Assembly: GCA_021791235.1 (NCBI GenBank)
Contig: JAJYXA010000184.1
Span: 1-14,494 of the forward strand
DNA from: Pseudomonadota bacterium
GTDB taxonomy: Bacteria > Pseudomonadota > Gammaproteobacteria > Burkholderiales > Thiobacillaceae
Direction: 5' to 3'
Length of the DNA: 14,494 bases
Part shown: in pieces, positions 1 through 6,841 of the stretch
Numbering within the stretch: position 1 is the first letter of the stretch
Layout: every line of letters starts with the position of its first letter
The notes under the pieces: generated by a model
Seen by the model: only the letters and a program-made list of their open reading frames with translations
What the model was told of the DNA's origin: nothing
The model's database searches: none
Program-made: the position numbers and the translations under genes

Positions 1-834
1 CGCCGGCCTGGGGATGACGTCTTCTTCCAGCTTGCGCTCGAGTTGCGAAATGGCCACGCCGGCGGGACAGTCGGGCGTGGCCTGCATCATCAGCTGGCGG
101 CGCATCACGGCCTGGCGCACTTCGGGATCGATCGGAATCTCGCCCATGTGAACCAGGCGGACGGGACGGTCGGGTTCGGTGGCGACGAAGCGGTCGAGCA
201 CCTGTTGCAACTGGTGGGTGATGGCCTGGCCGGTGCCGGGGCGGGCAGCCTGGTTGACGAGTATTCGCACGGTTTGCCGCTGTTGCTGCCCCACCAGCAC
301 CTTGATCGTGGCGTAGGCGTCGGTGAGCGAGGTCGGCTCGGGGGTGGCGACCATCAGCACTTCGGACGCCAGCGAAACCGCGAACAGCACGACGTCGGAA
401 ATGCCGGCGCCGGTATCCAGCAGCACGACGTCGTAATGCGGCACCAGGCCGCTCACGATGCGCAGGAACTCGTCGCGCACCTCGGGCGTCAGGCGCGAAT
501 ACTCGACCATGCCGGAACCGGCCAGCAGCACGGAAAAACCGCCCGGCGCCTGCAGAATGGCCTCTTCCAGCCTGGCCTTGCCGGTGAAGACGTCGTGCAG
601 CGTGATCTTGGGATACAGGTTGAGCACCACGTCGAGATTGGCCAGCCCGAGGTCGGCGTCGAGCACCAGCACCTTGTGGCCGCGTTTGGCCAGCGCGGCG
701 GCGAGGTTGGCCGAGACGAAGGTCTTGCCGACGCCGCCCTTGCCGCTGGTGACGGCGATGACCTTGCCGAGCGGCTTCAGGGGAACCTTGGCCGTGCCCG
801 GGAGATCGGCGGCGGGGGTCGGTACATCGTTCAT
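1..834 (-). CDS. MinD/FlhG-type P-loop ATPase (partial, C-terminus off the window)
   Basis: This is a ParA/MinD-superfamily ATPase of the kind that positions polar structures or sets flagellar number. The 278 visible codons are open to the window edge, so the end is missing. A deviant Walker A motif SGKGGVGKT lies at residues 30-38, with the signature lysine K32 and K37. VLVLDADLGLAN at 56-66 is the A'/switch I region, and LLDTGAGIS near 138-146 is switch II. The family resemblance is to FlhG/YlxH more than to MinD proper. The N-terminus lacks the DQAxxLR-type helix with which FlhG activates FlhF, so a classical FlhG role is uncertain. The ATG overlaps the upstream cyclase stop as ATGA, which implies translational coupling. 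It could instead act in pilus or chemoreceptor placement. Family is confident, exact role is not. Confidence 0.85.
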   Translation of the reverse strand, partial: MNDVPTPAADLPGTAKVPLKPLGKVIAVTSGKGGVGKTFVSANLAAALAKRGHKVLVLDADLGLANLDVVLNLYPKITLHDVFTGKARLEEAILQAPGGFSVLLAGSGMVEYSRLTPEVRDEFLRIVSGLVPHYDVVLLDTGAGISDVVLFAVSLASEVLMVATPEPTSLTDAYATIKVLVGQQQRQTVRILVNQAARPGTGQAITHQLQQVLDRFVATEPDRPVRLVHMGEIPIDPEVRQAVMRRQLMMQATPDCPAGVAISQLERKLEEDVIPRPA

Positions 835-1625
835 GCGCGTGCTCGCAGGGTAATTTTGTCCGCAGGTTCGGGCGCATCGCCGGGGACGCTGTCGGGGCTT
901 GCCGGTTCGTTCAGGGGGAGATGGGCGAACAACAGGCCTTTTTCCTCGGCGCTGACCGAGATTTCCTGCGGCAGCTCGAGAAACACCTGGTTGCGTCCGT
1001 CGGTCTTGGCGCGATACAGCTGCAGATCGGCGCGTTCGATCCACAGGTCCGCGGTGGAACGCACCCATTCCGGTGCGTAGGCACCGCCGATGCTGATCGT
1101 GACCTGCAGGTCGACCTGCGGCGCTGCGGCAATCGACAGCGATTCGATCGCGCGGCGGATGCGCTCGGCGACGGTGCGTCCGCAGGCGGGCCGGCAGCCG
1201 GGCAGGACCATCGCGAATTCCTCGCCGCCGTAGCGGACGACGGTGTCCATCGGCCGCACGCAGCCGGCCAAGCAGTCGGCAACGGCCTGCAGCACCTGGT
1301 CGCCGACCAGATGGCCGTGGCTGTCGTTGATGTTCTTGAAGCGGTCGATGTCGAGCAGAAGCAACAGCACCGATTCGCCGGTACGCGCGACCCCCTCGAT
1401 CGAGCGTTCGAGCACCGCGCGGAAATGCCTGCGGTTGCCCAGCCCCGTCAGCGGATCCCTGAGGGAAAGCTCGCTGAGAGCGTCGATGACCCGCTGCAGG
1501 TAGCGAAGCGGCGGCTCGTCCGGTTCCGGATGACTGTCCCGCCCGGCGTGCTCCAGCAGCGCGCGCGCATCGTCAAGCCGCAGGTCGCGCAAATCGATCG
1601 GTGAGGAAGGAGTCGGTGAAGCCAC
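831..1625 (-). CDS. GGDEF-domain diguanylate cyclase
   Basis: The predicted 264-residue protein would make cyclic di-GMP from two GTP in the cytoplasm. A short helical N-terminus (about 1-50) with no recognised sensor domain precedes a GGDEF domain. DPLTGLGNRR is at 57-66, the metal-binding DIDRFKNINDSHGH at 92-105, and the active-site variant GGEEF at 133-137. RPMD at 124-127, five residues before GGEEF, fits the RxxD inhibitory I-site, so product feedback is likely. There is no transmembrane segment. The start is GTG at 1625; no ATG is available in frame before an upstream stop, and no clear ribosome binding site is visible, so the start is the weakest part of the call. The stop overlaps the start of the MinD-like ATPase (ATGA), which suggests that the two products work together. 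Confidence 0.92.
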   Translation of the reverse strand: MASPTPSSPIDLRDLRLDDARALLEHAGRDSHPEPDEPPLRYLQRVIDALSELSLRDPLTGLGNRRHFRAVLERSIEGVARTGESVLLLLLDIDRFKNINDSHGHLVGDQVLQAVADCLAGCVRPMDTVVRYGGEEFAMVLPGCRPACGRTVAERIRRAIESLSIAAAPQVDLQVTISIGGAYAPEWVRSTADLWIERADLQLYRAKTDGRNQVFLELPQEISVSAEEKGLLFAHLPLNEPASPDSVPGDAPEPADKITLRARA

Positions 1626-1658
1626 AACGGGTTTGGGGTCCAGGCGTTCAAAATCAAG

Positions 1659-1691
1659 CCAAGGGCCAGAAGGGAAACCCTACTGCCTTGG
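1659..1691 (-). other. Hairpin at the predicted 5' end of the GGDEF mRNA
   Basis: CCAAG/CTTGG, CAG/CTG and AGGG/CCCT pair around an AAA loop, with small internal mismatches. The outer end coincides with the transcription start expected from the promoter at 1698-1726, so the cyclase mRNA would begin with this stem. It could protect the 5' end or modulate translation. It does not resemble a known c-di-GMP riboswitch. Confidence 0.4.
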
Positions 1692-1697
1692 GGGCCA

Positions 1698-1726
1698 AGT
1701 ATGTGGGCATTTACGCCTTTGATCAA
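1698..1726 (-). promoter_or_regulatory. Candidate sigma-70 promoter for the GGDEF/MinD-like pair
   Basis: On the minus strand TTGATC (1721-1726) is followed after 17 bases by CATACT (1698-1703). Each hexamer matches the consensus at 4 of 6 positions and the spacing is ideal. The expected start of transcription is near 1691, giving a leader of about 65 bases before the GTG at 1625. Confidence 0.45.
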
Positions 1727-1754
1727 GCACCGGCGGGCGATCGGGCGGGTTCGC

Positions 1755-1787
1755 GGCTGCCGCAGGGCGCCGCGCCCTGCGGCAGCC
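1755..1787 (-). terminator. Perfect 15-bp hairpin just after the DsrC-like gene
   Basis: Two perfectly complementary 15-base arms (1755-1769 and 1773-1787) flank a three-base loop. The hairpin begins two bases beyond the TGA of the DsrC-like gene. No U-tract follows on either strand, so it may be a 3' stabilising stem or a rho-assisted terminator, not a classical intrinsic one. It separates this gene from the promoter of the GGDEF gene. Confidence 0.55.
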
Positions 1788-1788
1788 C

Positions 1789-2160
1789 TCAGGCCACGCT
1801 GCCGAAACTGAGGTCGCTGGCGATGAAAGGGGCTTTCAGTCCGGCCAGACGGCAACTCTGCGCGATGGGGCCGCCCGGGAACAGGGTGTACAGATATTTC
1901 AGGCCGCCTTTCCGATGGAAGTGTTCATCGAGGGCATCGTGCAGATCGCGCAATTTGATGGTGGGGTCGTCGGCGTGATGTGCGTAGTAGCTCTGCAGGG
2001 CGCGAATGGTTTCCCAATGGTCTTCCGTGAGTTCAAGCCCTTCTTCCCGCGCGGCTTTCATGGTGGCCTCGCGCGTCCAGTCAATGGGAGCATGGGGGAA
2101 ATCGGGGTCGGTTGCCGGCTCGTTGATGAGCGGTTTGATATCGGTTGAAACGTGCGGCAT
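1789..2160 (-). CDS. DsrC/TusE-family sulfur-relay protein, single-cysteine variant
   Basis: DsrC and TusE proteins carry sulfur as persulfide or trisulfide on C-terminal cysteines, in dissimilatory sulfur metabolism or tRNA thiolation. This 123-residue protein has the family core: WTREATMKAAREEGLELTEDHW (29-49), LRDLHDALDEHFHRKGG (70-86) and the arm FPGGPIAQSCRLAGL (94-108). Cys103 matches the first arm cysteine (CysB). The position 11 residues on, where DsrC has its penultimate CysA, is Ala114, and the chain continues for nine more residues. It is therefore not a standard DsrC or TusE; one-cysteine paralogs have been regarded as regulatory or accessory. The start is supported by GAAGGAG upstream of the ATG. 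A promoter and palindrome lie at 2187-2222. No dsrAB or tus partner is visible. Confidence 0.85.
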   Translation of the reverse strand: MPHVSTDIKPLINEPATDPDFPHAPIDWTREATMKAAREEGLELTEDHWETIRALQSYYAHHADDPTIKLRDLHDALDEHFHRKGGLKYLYTLFPGGPIAQSCRLAGLKAPFIASDLSFGSVA

Positions 2161-2186
2161 GACGACTCTCCTTCAGGCTTCCGGAC

Positions 2187-2222
2187 ACTTTTAAAAGTAG
2201 GTCACGCCTTCCCCGGATTCAA
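2187..2222 (-). promoter_or_regulatory. Candidate promoter of the DsrC-like gene with an overlapping 12-bp palindrome
   Basis: On the minus strand TTGAAT (2217-2222) and TACTTT (2194-2199) are separated by 17 bases. The perfect palindrome ACTTTTAAAAGT (2187-2198) overlaps the -10 hexamer and the expected start site, a natural place for a repressor operator. The -10 match is weak (3 of 6). Confidence 0.35.
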
Positions 2223-2302
2223 GGATCGGTTGCCGGAACGGCGGGAGCCCGAGGGGGTGGCGCCGCGTCCGGATCGTGGCGGCTCCAGTCTGTGACAGGC
2301 GC

Positions 2303-2332
2303 GTTGGACGGACTAAGCTGAAAGCGTCCGAC
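2303..2332 (+). other. Leader hairpin upstream of the flavin reductase-like gene
   Basis: GTTGGACG (2303-2310) pairs with CGTCCGAC (2325-2332), eight pairs including one G.U, around a 14-base loop. It ends about eight bases before the AAAGGA ribosome binding site (from about 2339). It could be an mRNA leader structure or an inverted-repeat operator. Confidence 0.3.
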
Positions 2333-2352
2333 CCATGCAAAAGGATGCTGCC

Positions 2353-2887
2353 ATGGCAAAACGATCCTATCCGCTCGCGAAGGTCTACGGCCTGCTGGAG
2401 CCCGGCCCGGTGGTGCTGGTGACGACCGCCCGCAAGGGGCGCGCCAACATCATGACGATGTCGTGGCACACCATGATGGAATTCGAGCCGCCGCTGATCG
2501 GCTGCGTGATCAGCGGCCGCAATGCCTCGTTCGACACGCTGCGTGCGACGAAGGAATGCGTGATCAACGTCCCGACGCGGGAGTTGGCGAAGCAGGTGGT
2601 GGGCATCGGCAACTGTTCCGGGCTTACGGTCGACAAGTTCGCCAGGTTCGGCCTCACGCCGGTCGAGGCTTCGCAGGTGCAGGCGCCGCTGATCGCCGAA
2701 TGCTATGCCAGCCTGGAATGCCGGGTGGCCGATACGCGGCTGGTACCGCTACAACTTCTTCATTATCGAGGTGGTGCAGGCGCGGGTCGACACCGCGGTC
2801 AAAAACCCGCAGACCCTGCACCATCGCGGCAACGGCGTGTTCGCGGTGGCCGGCGAGACGGTCAGGCTGCGCTCCCGGATGAAATAG
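2353..2887 (+). pseudogene. Flavin reductase-like FMN-binding protein, frameshifted
   Basis: The intact protein would be a flavin reductase-domain (FMN-binding split-barrel) protein of about 178 residues. The start at 2353 has AAAGGA about eight bases upstream; the earlier in-frame ATG at 2335 overlaps that site and is rejected. The first frame encodes the N-terminal 131 residues, including GPVVLVTTARKGRANIMTMSW and ECYASLECRVADTRLV. The rest of the domain (RYNFFIIEVVQARVDTAVKNP to AGETVRLRSRMK) continues in the +1 frame and ends at 2887. The switch lies at about 2743-2747. Family members typically read V-N-R-Y-N here, so a two-base loss in the Val-Asn codons is the simplest explanation. Either the gene is dead or the base calls are wrong; the otherwise perfect conservation on both sides argues for a recent event or an error. 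Confidence 0.85.
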
Positions 2888-2990
2888 GATCGGCCGGATT
2901 TTTTGCGGGGTGACCGGCTTTCCGGTTGGATTCTGCGTGCCAGTTGGTAGTCTGAACTCTGGACATCCTGTTCAAGCGGAAGGGGACATC

Positions 2991-3191
2991 ATGAGCATCG
3001 CAAAAACCATCGAGGTCACGGCGAACTCCAAAAAGGGGTTTGAGGACGCGATCAAGCAGGGAATCGCGAAGGCGGCCGAGTCGCTGGAAAACATCACCGG
3101 CGCCTGGGTGATGGATCAGAGCGTGAAGGTGAGCGAGGGCAAGCTTGCCGAGTACACCGTGAGGATGAAGCTGACCTTTGTCCTGAAGTAG
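2991..3191 (+). CDS. Dodecin, small flavin-binding protein
   Basis: Dodecins assemble into hollow dodecamers that bind and buffer flavins (FMN, FAD or riboflavin derivatives) in the cytoplasm. The 66-residue product has the usual family length and the pattern KTIEVTANSKKGFEDAI, then ENITGAWVMDQSV with the flavin-stacking tryptophan at W39 and the conserved Gln at 43, then a final beta strand YTVRMKLTFVLK. The start at 2991 is chosen because the family begins with M-[ST]-I-A-K-T-I-E-V and GAAGGGGA lies just upstream; a longer frame from 2910 adds only non-conserved residues. It follows the frameshifted flavin reductase-like gene by about 100 bases, and an intrinsic terminator follows it. The context suggests flavin handling, but a shared operon is not proven. 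Confidence 0.93.
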   Translation: MSIAKTIEVTANSKKGFEDAIKQGIAKAAESLENITGAWVMDQSVKVSEGKLAEYTVRMKLTFVLK

Positions 3192-3207
3192 GCCGCAATC
3201 CGCAGGT

Positions 3208-3244
3208 CGGCACGCCGGCGTGAATCCGGGCGTGCCGTGGTTTT
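3208..3244 (+). terminator. Intrinsic terminator after the dodecin gene
   Basis: CGGCACGCC (3208-3216) pairs perfectly with GGCGTGCCG (3229-3237), followed by TGGTTTT. It lies 17 bases after the dodecin stop codon and before the MFS promoter region, so it should close the dodecin transcript. Confidence 0.7.
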
Positions 3245-3282
3245 GATTGCGCCCGGGTTTCCCCGCATCCATTCCGAAGCCG

Positions 3283-3288
3283 CATAAT
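3283..3288 (+). promoter_or_regulatory. Candidate -10 element for the MFS gene
   Basis: CATAAT matches the sigma-70 -10 consensus at 5 of 6 positions; no good -35 is visible. The expected transcription start near 3295 falls after the first in-frame ATG (3287) and before the ATG at 3329, which favours the later start codon. Confidence 0.35.
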
Positions 3289-3328
3289 GCGCGCTGCGTT
3301 TTGGCCGCCTGCGCGGCAGTCCGAGTTC

Positions 3329-4504
3329 ATGCCCAATCTCCCCTACTGGCGTCTGTCCGGTTTCTATTTCTTTTATTTCGCTTTCGTCGGCGCGATGTCG
3401 CCGTTCTGGGGGCTGTACCTGCAATCGCTGGCTTTCAGCGCGTTCCAGATCGGCGTGCTGATGTCGCTGCTGCAGGTGATGCGGATCTTCGCGCCCAACA
3501 TCTGGGGGCACATCGCCGACCGCACCGGCCGCCGCACCGCGATCGTGCAGATCGCGGCGCTGGGCAGCGTGCTGGCGTTCGCCGGGGTGTTCTTCGGCAG
3601 CGGTTTCTGGTGGCTGTTCGCGGTGATGGCGGCGCTGAGTTTTTTCTGGAGCGCGTCGCTGCCGCTGGTCGAGGCGATGACCCTGTCGCACCTGGGCGAG
3701 CGCACCGATGCCTACGGCCGCATCCGCCTGTGGGGCTCGGTCGGCTTCATCCTGATGGTGGTGGGGCTGGGCTATGCCTTCGACCATGTTGCGATCGCCT
3801 GGCTGCCGTGGGCGGTGCTGGCGGTGATGCTGGGCATCGCCGCGTTCGCGCGGGTGATTCCCGAGGCGGAGATTCTCGCCCACCCCGCCGACCGCCATTC
3901 GATCTGGGACATCGTGAAGCGCCCCGAGGTGGCCTCGCTGCTGGCCGCCTGCCTGCTGATGGCGGCGACGCACGGGCCGTATTACACCTTCTATTCGATC
4001 TATCTGGTCGACCACGGCTACGACAAGTCCACCGTGGGCTGGCTGTGGGCGCTCGGCGTGATCTGCGAAATCGGCATCTTCCTCATCATTCCGCGCATTT
4101 TTGCGCGGGTGACGCCGCGCCGGCTGATCCTGGCGAGCTTCGCGCTGGCGGTGCTGCGCTTCCTCCTGATCGCCTGGGGGGTGGAGTCGGCCTGGCTGGT
4201 GTGGGGCGCGCAGACCCTGCATGCCTTCACCTTCGGTACCTATCATGCGGCGGCGGTGGCGTTGATCCACGCCCATTTCCGCGGGCGCCACCAGGCGCGC
4301 GGGCAGGCGCTCTACACCAGCCTGTCCTACGGGGCCGGCGGTACCCTCGGCGGACTGGCCAGCGGCCTGACCTGGGACACGCTGGGGTCGTCCTGGACTT
4401 TCACGCTCGCCGCCGTGAGCGCGGCGCTGGCGTGGGCGGTGTATGCCGCGTGGGGGCGCCAGACCCCTATCCTAGCGAAACCCGTGCCAGCGCCGCGTTC
4501 ATAA
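3329..4504 (+). CDS. MFS transporter, HcaT/LacY-like
   Basis: The predicted 391-residue inner-membrane carrier belongs to the major facilitator superfamily, closest in feel to the 3-phenylpropionate/nucleoside-proton symporter group. It begins with a short cytoplasmic tip and a first helix (about 10-30). The superfamily loop 2-3 motif is GHIADRTGRR at 60-69. YGRIRLWGSVGFI follows in the middle, a pattern shared with HcaT-type proteins. Hydrophobic segments account for about 12 helices. The substrate cannot be told from sequence. The start at 3329 fits the usual N-terminus of the group (M-P-x-L-P-Y-W-R-L-S); the ATG at 3287 adds 14 unlike residues and overlaps the -10. The leuC promoter region follows, so co-expression with the leucine genes is uncertain. 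Confidence 0.88.
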   Translation: MPNLPYWRLSGFYFFYFAFVGAMSPFWGLYLQSLAFSAFQIGVLMSLLQVMRIFAPNIWGHIADRTGRRTAIVQIAALGSVLAFAGVFFGSGFWWLFAVMAALSFFWSASLPLVEAMTLSHLGERTDAYGRIRLWGSVGFILMVVGLGYAFDHVAIAWLPWAVLAVMLGIAAFARVIPEAEILAHPADRHSIWDIVKRPEVASLLAACLLMAATHGPYYTFYSIYLVDHGYDKSTVGWLWALGVICEIGIFLIIPRIFARVTPRRLILASFALAVLRFLLIAWGVESAWLVWGAQTLHAFTFGTYHAAAVALIHAHFRGRHQARGQALYTSLSYGAGGTLGGLASGLTWDTLGSSWTFTLAAVSAALAWAVYAAWGRQTPILAKPVPAPRS

Positions 4505-4524
4505 TGATTAAATTGGCCAAGCTA

Positions 4525-4533
4525 TGAAATAAT
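4525..4533 (+). promoter_or_regulatory. Candidate extended -10 promoter for leuC
   Basis: TGAAATAAT fits an extended -10 element (TG-N-AATAAT, 5 of 6 in the hexamer) inside the most AT-rich short stretch of the MFS-leuC gap. No convincing -35 is seen, as is usual for extended -10 promoters. The leader would be about 27 bases, too short for a leucine-rich leader-peptide attenuator. Confidence 0.4.
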
Positions 4534-4566
4534 CAGCGCTTTACGCGCCGTATCGCCTTATTCCGC

Positions 4567-5970
4567 ATGTCAGGACTTACCTTATTCCAGAAATTGTGGG
4601 ACGCCCACGTGGTCCACGTCGAGCCCGACGGCACCACGCTGCTCTATATCGACCGCCATCTGGTGCACGAAGTCACCAGCCCGCAGGCGTTCGAGGGGCT
4701 GAAACTCGCCCATCGCACGCCGCGCCGGGTCGACGCGGCGATCGCCGTGCCCGACCACAACGTGCCGACCACCGATCGTTCGCGGGGCATCGCCGACCCG
4801 ATCTCGCGCCTGCAGGTGGAAACGCTCGACGCCAACTGCGCCGAATTCGGCATCACCGAATTCAAAATGGACGACATCCGCCAGGGCATCGTCCACGTCA
4901 TCGGCCCGGAAGAGGGGCTGACCCTGCCCGGCATGACCGTGGTGTGCGGCGATTCGCACACCTCGACGCACGGCGCGTTCGGGGCATTGGCGTTCGGCAT
5001 CGGCACCTCCGAGGTCGAGCACGTGCTGGCGACCCAATGTCTGTGGCAGAAGCCGTCGAAAACCCTGCTGGTGAAGGTCGAGGGCCAGCTTGGCAAGGGC
5101 GTCACCGCCAAGGACATCGCGCTTGCGATCATCGGCGAGATCGGCACCGCCGGCGGCACCGGCTACGCGCTGGAATTCGGCGGCTCGGCGATCCGCGCGC
5201 TGTCGATGGAAGGCCGCATGACGCTGTGCAACATGGCGATCGAGGCCGGCGCGCGCGCCGGCATGGTGGCGGTCGACCAGACCACGATCGACTACGTGAA
5301 GGGCCGCCCCTACGCCCCCAGGGGCGCGGCGTGGGACCAGGCGGTGGCATGGTGGAACACGCTGCACTCGGACGCCGACGCGACGTTCGACCGCGTGGTC
5401 GAGCTCGACGCGGCGAAGATCGAGCCGCAGGTCACCTGGGGCACCTCGCCCGAGATGGTGGTCACCATCAATGAGCGCGTGCCGAATCCGGCCAATGCGC
5501 CGAGCGAGGTCAAGCGGCACGACTGGACGCGCGCCCTCGAATACATGGGCTTGCAGGCCGGCACGCCGGTCGCCGGGATCCCGGTCGACAAGGTGTTCAT
5601 CGGCTCGTGCACCAATTCCCGGATCGAGGATCTGCGCGAAGCAGCGAGCGTGGCTCGTGGCCGCAAGGTCGCGCCCAACGTCAAGCTGGCGATGGTGGTG
5701 CCGGGCTCCGGCCTGGTGAAGCGCCAGGCCGAGGCCGAAGGCCTGGACAAGATCTTTACCGAAGCCGGATTCGAATGGCGCGAACCCGGCTGCTCGATGT
5801 GCCTGGCGATGAACGCCGACCGGCTGGAGCCGGGCGAGCGCTGCGCCTCGACCTCCAACCGCAATTTCGAAGGGCGGCAGGGGCAGGGCGGCAGGACGCA
5901 TCTGGTCAGCCCGGCGATGGCGGCGGCGGCCGCGTGTGCCGGACATTTTGTCGATGTACGACACTTTTAA
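4567..5970 (+). CDS. leuC: 3-isopropylmalate dehydratase large subunit
   Basis: LeuC with LeuD forms isopropylmalate isomerase, which converts 2-isopropylmalate to 3-isopropylmalate in leucine biosynthesis. The 467 residues match the usual length. The [4Fe-4S] ligands are Cys348 (IGSCTNSR), Cys409 and Cys412 ([10 protein letters not shown]). Aconitase-family signatures [20 protein letters not shown] (126-144) and [20 protein letters not shown] (426-445) are intact. The start is the only sensible one ([16 protein letters not shown]), although no clear Shine-Dalgarno precedes it. The stop codon lies within the ribosome binding site of the small lipoprotein gene that follows, so translation is probably coupled into the rest of the leu operon. 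Confidence 0.98.
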   Translation: MSGLTLFQKLWDAHVVHVEPDGTTLLYIDRHLVHEVTSPQAFEGLKLAHRTPRRVDAAIAVPDHNVPTTDRSRGIADPISRLQVETLDANCAEFGITEFKMDDIRQGIVHVIGPEEGLTLPGMTVVCGDSHTSTHGAFGALAFGIGTSEVEHVLATQCLWQKPSKTLLVKVEGQLGKGVTAKDIALAIIGEIGTAGGTGYALEFGGSAIRALSMEGRMTLCNMAIEAGARAGMVAVDQTTIDYVKGRPYAPRGAAWDQAVAWWNTLHSDADATFDRVVELDAAKIEPQVTWGTSPEMVVTINERVPNPANAPSEVKRHDWTRALEYMGLQAGTPVAGIPVDKVFIGSCTNSRIEDLREAASVARGRKVAPNVKLAMVVPGSGLVKRQAEAEGLDKIFTEAGFEWREPGCSMCLAMNADRLEPGERCASTSNRNFEGRQGQGGRTHLVSPAMAAAAACAGHFVDVRHF

Positions 5971-5980
5971 GGAGAACCTC

Positions 5981-6106
5981 ATGAAACCGATGATTGCCGT
6001 ATTGATTGCCGCTGCGCTGACCCTGGCGGGTTGCAACACCATCCAGGGACTCGGCCAGGACATCGAGAAGGCCGGCAGCGCGATCGAACGCGCCGGAAGC
6101 AAGTAA
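5981..6106 (+). CDS. Entericidin-like small lipoprotein
   Basis: This 41-residue reading frame encodes a lipoprotein signal (positive N-terminus, hydrophobic ILIA-type core) and a lipobox LAGC with the lipidated cysteine at 18. A 23-residue mature tail, [24 protein letters not shown], resembles EcnA/EcnB entericidins. Those are small membrane-associated lipoproteins described as an antidote/toxin pair in enterobacteria; the role of single copies in other bacteria is not established. An excellent ribosome binding site, AAGGAG, overlaps the leuC stop. The leuD ATG follows after two bases. Its intercalation between the two subunits of one enzyme means that it is co-expressed with leucine synthesis. 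As I recall, a small lipoprotein at this spot recurs in betaproteobacteria. Confidence 0.88.
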   Translation: MKPMIAVLIAAALTLAGCNTIQGLGQDIEKAGSAIERAGSK

Positions 6107-6108
6107 GC

Positions 6109-6747
6109 ATGCGGGCTTTCACCACGCTGAATGGGCTGGTGGTGCCGCTCGACCGCGCCAACGTCGACACCGACGCCATCATCCCCAAGCAGTTCCTGAA
6201 GTCGATCAAGCGTGCCGGCTTCGGCCCCAACCTGTTCGACGAATGGCGCTATCTCGACCATGGCGAACCGGGCATGGATCCCGCCACGCGCAAGCCCAAT
6301 CCCGAGTTCGTGCTGAATTTTCCGCGTTACCGGGGTGCCAGCGTGCTGCTCGCGCGCGACAACTTCGGCTGCGGGTCGAGCCGCGAGCACGCGCCGTGGG
6401 CGCTGGAAGACTACGGCATCCGCGCCATCATCGCGCCCAGCTTTGCCGACATCTTCTACAACAACTGCTTCAAGAACGGCATCCTGCCCATCGTGCTCGA
6501 CGCCGCGACGGTCGATCGCCTGTTCCGCGAATGCGAAGCGAGCGAGGGCTATCGCCTCAATGTCGATCTCGACAGGCAGACCGTGACCACGCCCGGCGGC
6601 GAAGTACTGGCGTTCGAGGTGGATGCGGGGCGCAAGCATCGTTTGCTGAACGGACTGGACGACATCGGCCTCACGCTGCTGCAGGTCGACAAGATCAAGG
6701 CCTACGAAGAACGACGCAAGACCGGCGCGCCGTGGTTGTTTGATTGA
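6109..6747 (+). CDS. leuD: 3-isopropylmalate dehydratase small subunit
   Basis: LeuD is the swivelling small subunit that completes the isopropylmalate isomerase with LeuC. The 212 residues match proteobacterial LeuD. Landmarks are [15 protein letters not shown] (18-32), the substrate-recognition region [16 protein letters not shown] (84-99) and [18 protein letters not shown]. The end, [13 protein letters not shown], is typical for the group. The ATG comes two bases after the lipoprotein stop, and GGAAG within the end of that gene serves as ribosome binding site, so the two are translationally linked. A palindromic repeat, not a coding gene, separates leuD from leuB. Confidence 0.98.
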   Translation: MRAFTTLNGLVVPLDRANVDTDAIIPKQFLKSIKRAGFGPNLFDEWRYLDHGEPGMDPATRKPNPEFVLNFPRYRGASVLLARDNFGCGSSREHAPWALEDYGIRAIIAPSFADIFYNNCFKNGILPIVLDAATVDRLFRECEASEGYRLNVDLDRQTVTTPGGEVLAFEVDAGRKHRLLNGLDDIGLTLLQVDKIKAYEERRKTGAPWLFD

Positions 6748-6756
6748 GCGTATTTA

Positions 6757-6841
6757 TTAACAATGAGGACGCGGAGGACGCGGAGTAAGACATTGAAGAG
6801 GGTTTCCTCTGCGTCCTCTGCGTCCTCCTTGTAAAGAATTT
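6757..6841 (+). repeat. Palindromic interspersed element, copy 1 (leuD/leuB junction)
   Basis: Arms 6761-6785 and 6807-6831 pair over 25 positions with one mismatch and two G.T wobbles, around a 21-base loop. Each arm is built of tandem 9-mers (GAGGACGCG twice on the left, TCCTCTGCG twice on the right). The element starts with TTAACA and ends with AAAGAATTT, directly against the leuB ATG. Both ends and the GAGTAA after the left arm recur in copy 2 at 13807-13898; the left 32 bases align without gaps at 23 identities. Confidence 0.8.

Noticed and set aside
43..1080. Long plus-strand frame opposite the MinD-like and GGDEF genes
   Set aside because: It spans two coupled minus-strand genes with strong motifs and shows no family features.
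2912..2926. Hairpin ACCGG-CTTT-CCGGT after the flavin reductase-like gene as terminator
   Set aside because: The stem is only about five pairs and no T-run follows it; the nearby T6 run (2899-2904) precedes it and has no good stem.
4505..4566. Leucine leader-peptide attenuator before leuC
   Set aside because: The gap is only 62 bases, with no leucine-rich mini-frame and no terminator/antiterminator pair.
4582..6639. 685-codon open frame on the minus strand across leuC and leuD
   Set aside because: It lies antisense to two unmistakable genes and the lipoprotein gene. Its composition (His/Arg/Ala/Gly-rich) is that of a GC-driven shadow frame, with no recognisable domain.
6761..6831. CRISPR-like short tandem repeats
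   Set aside because: Repeats are 9-mers without spacers and form a single stem-loop; there are no cas genes.
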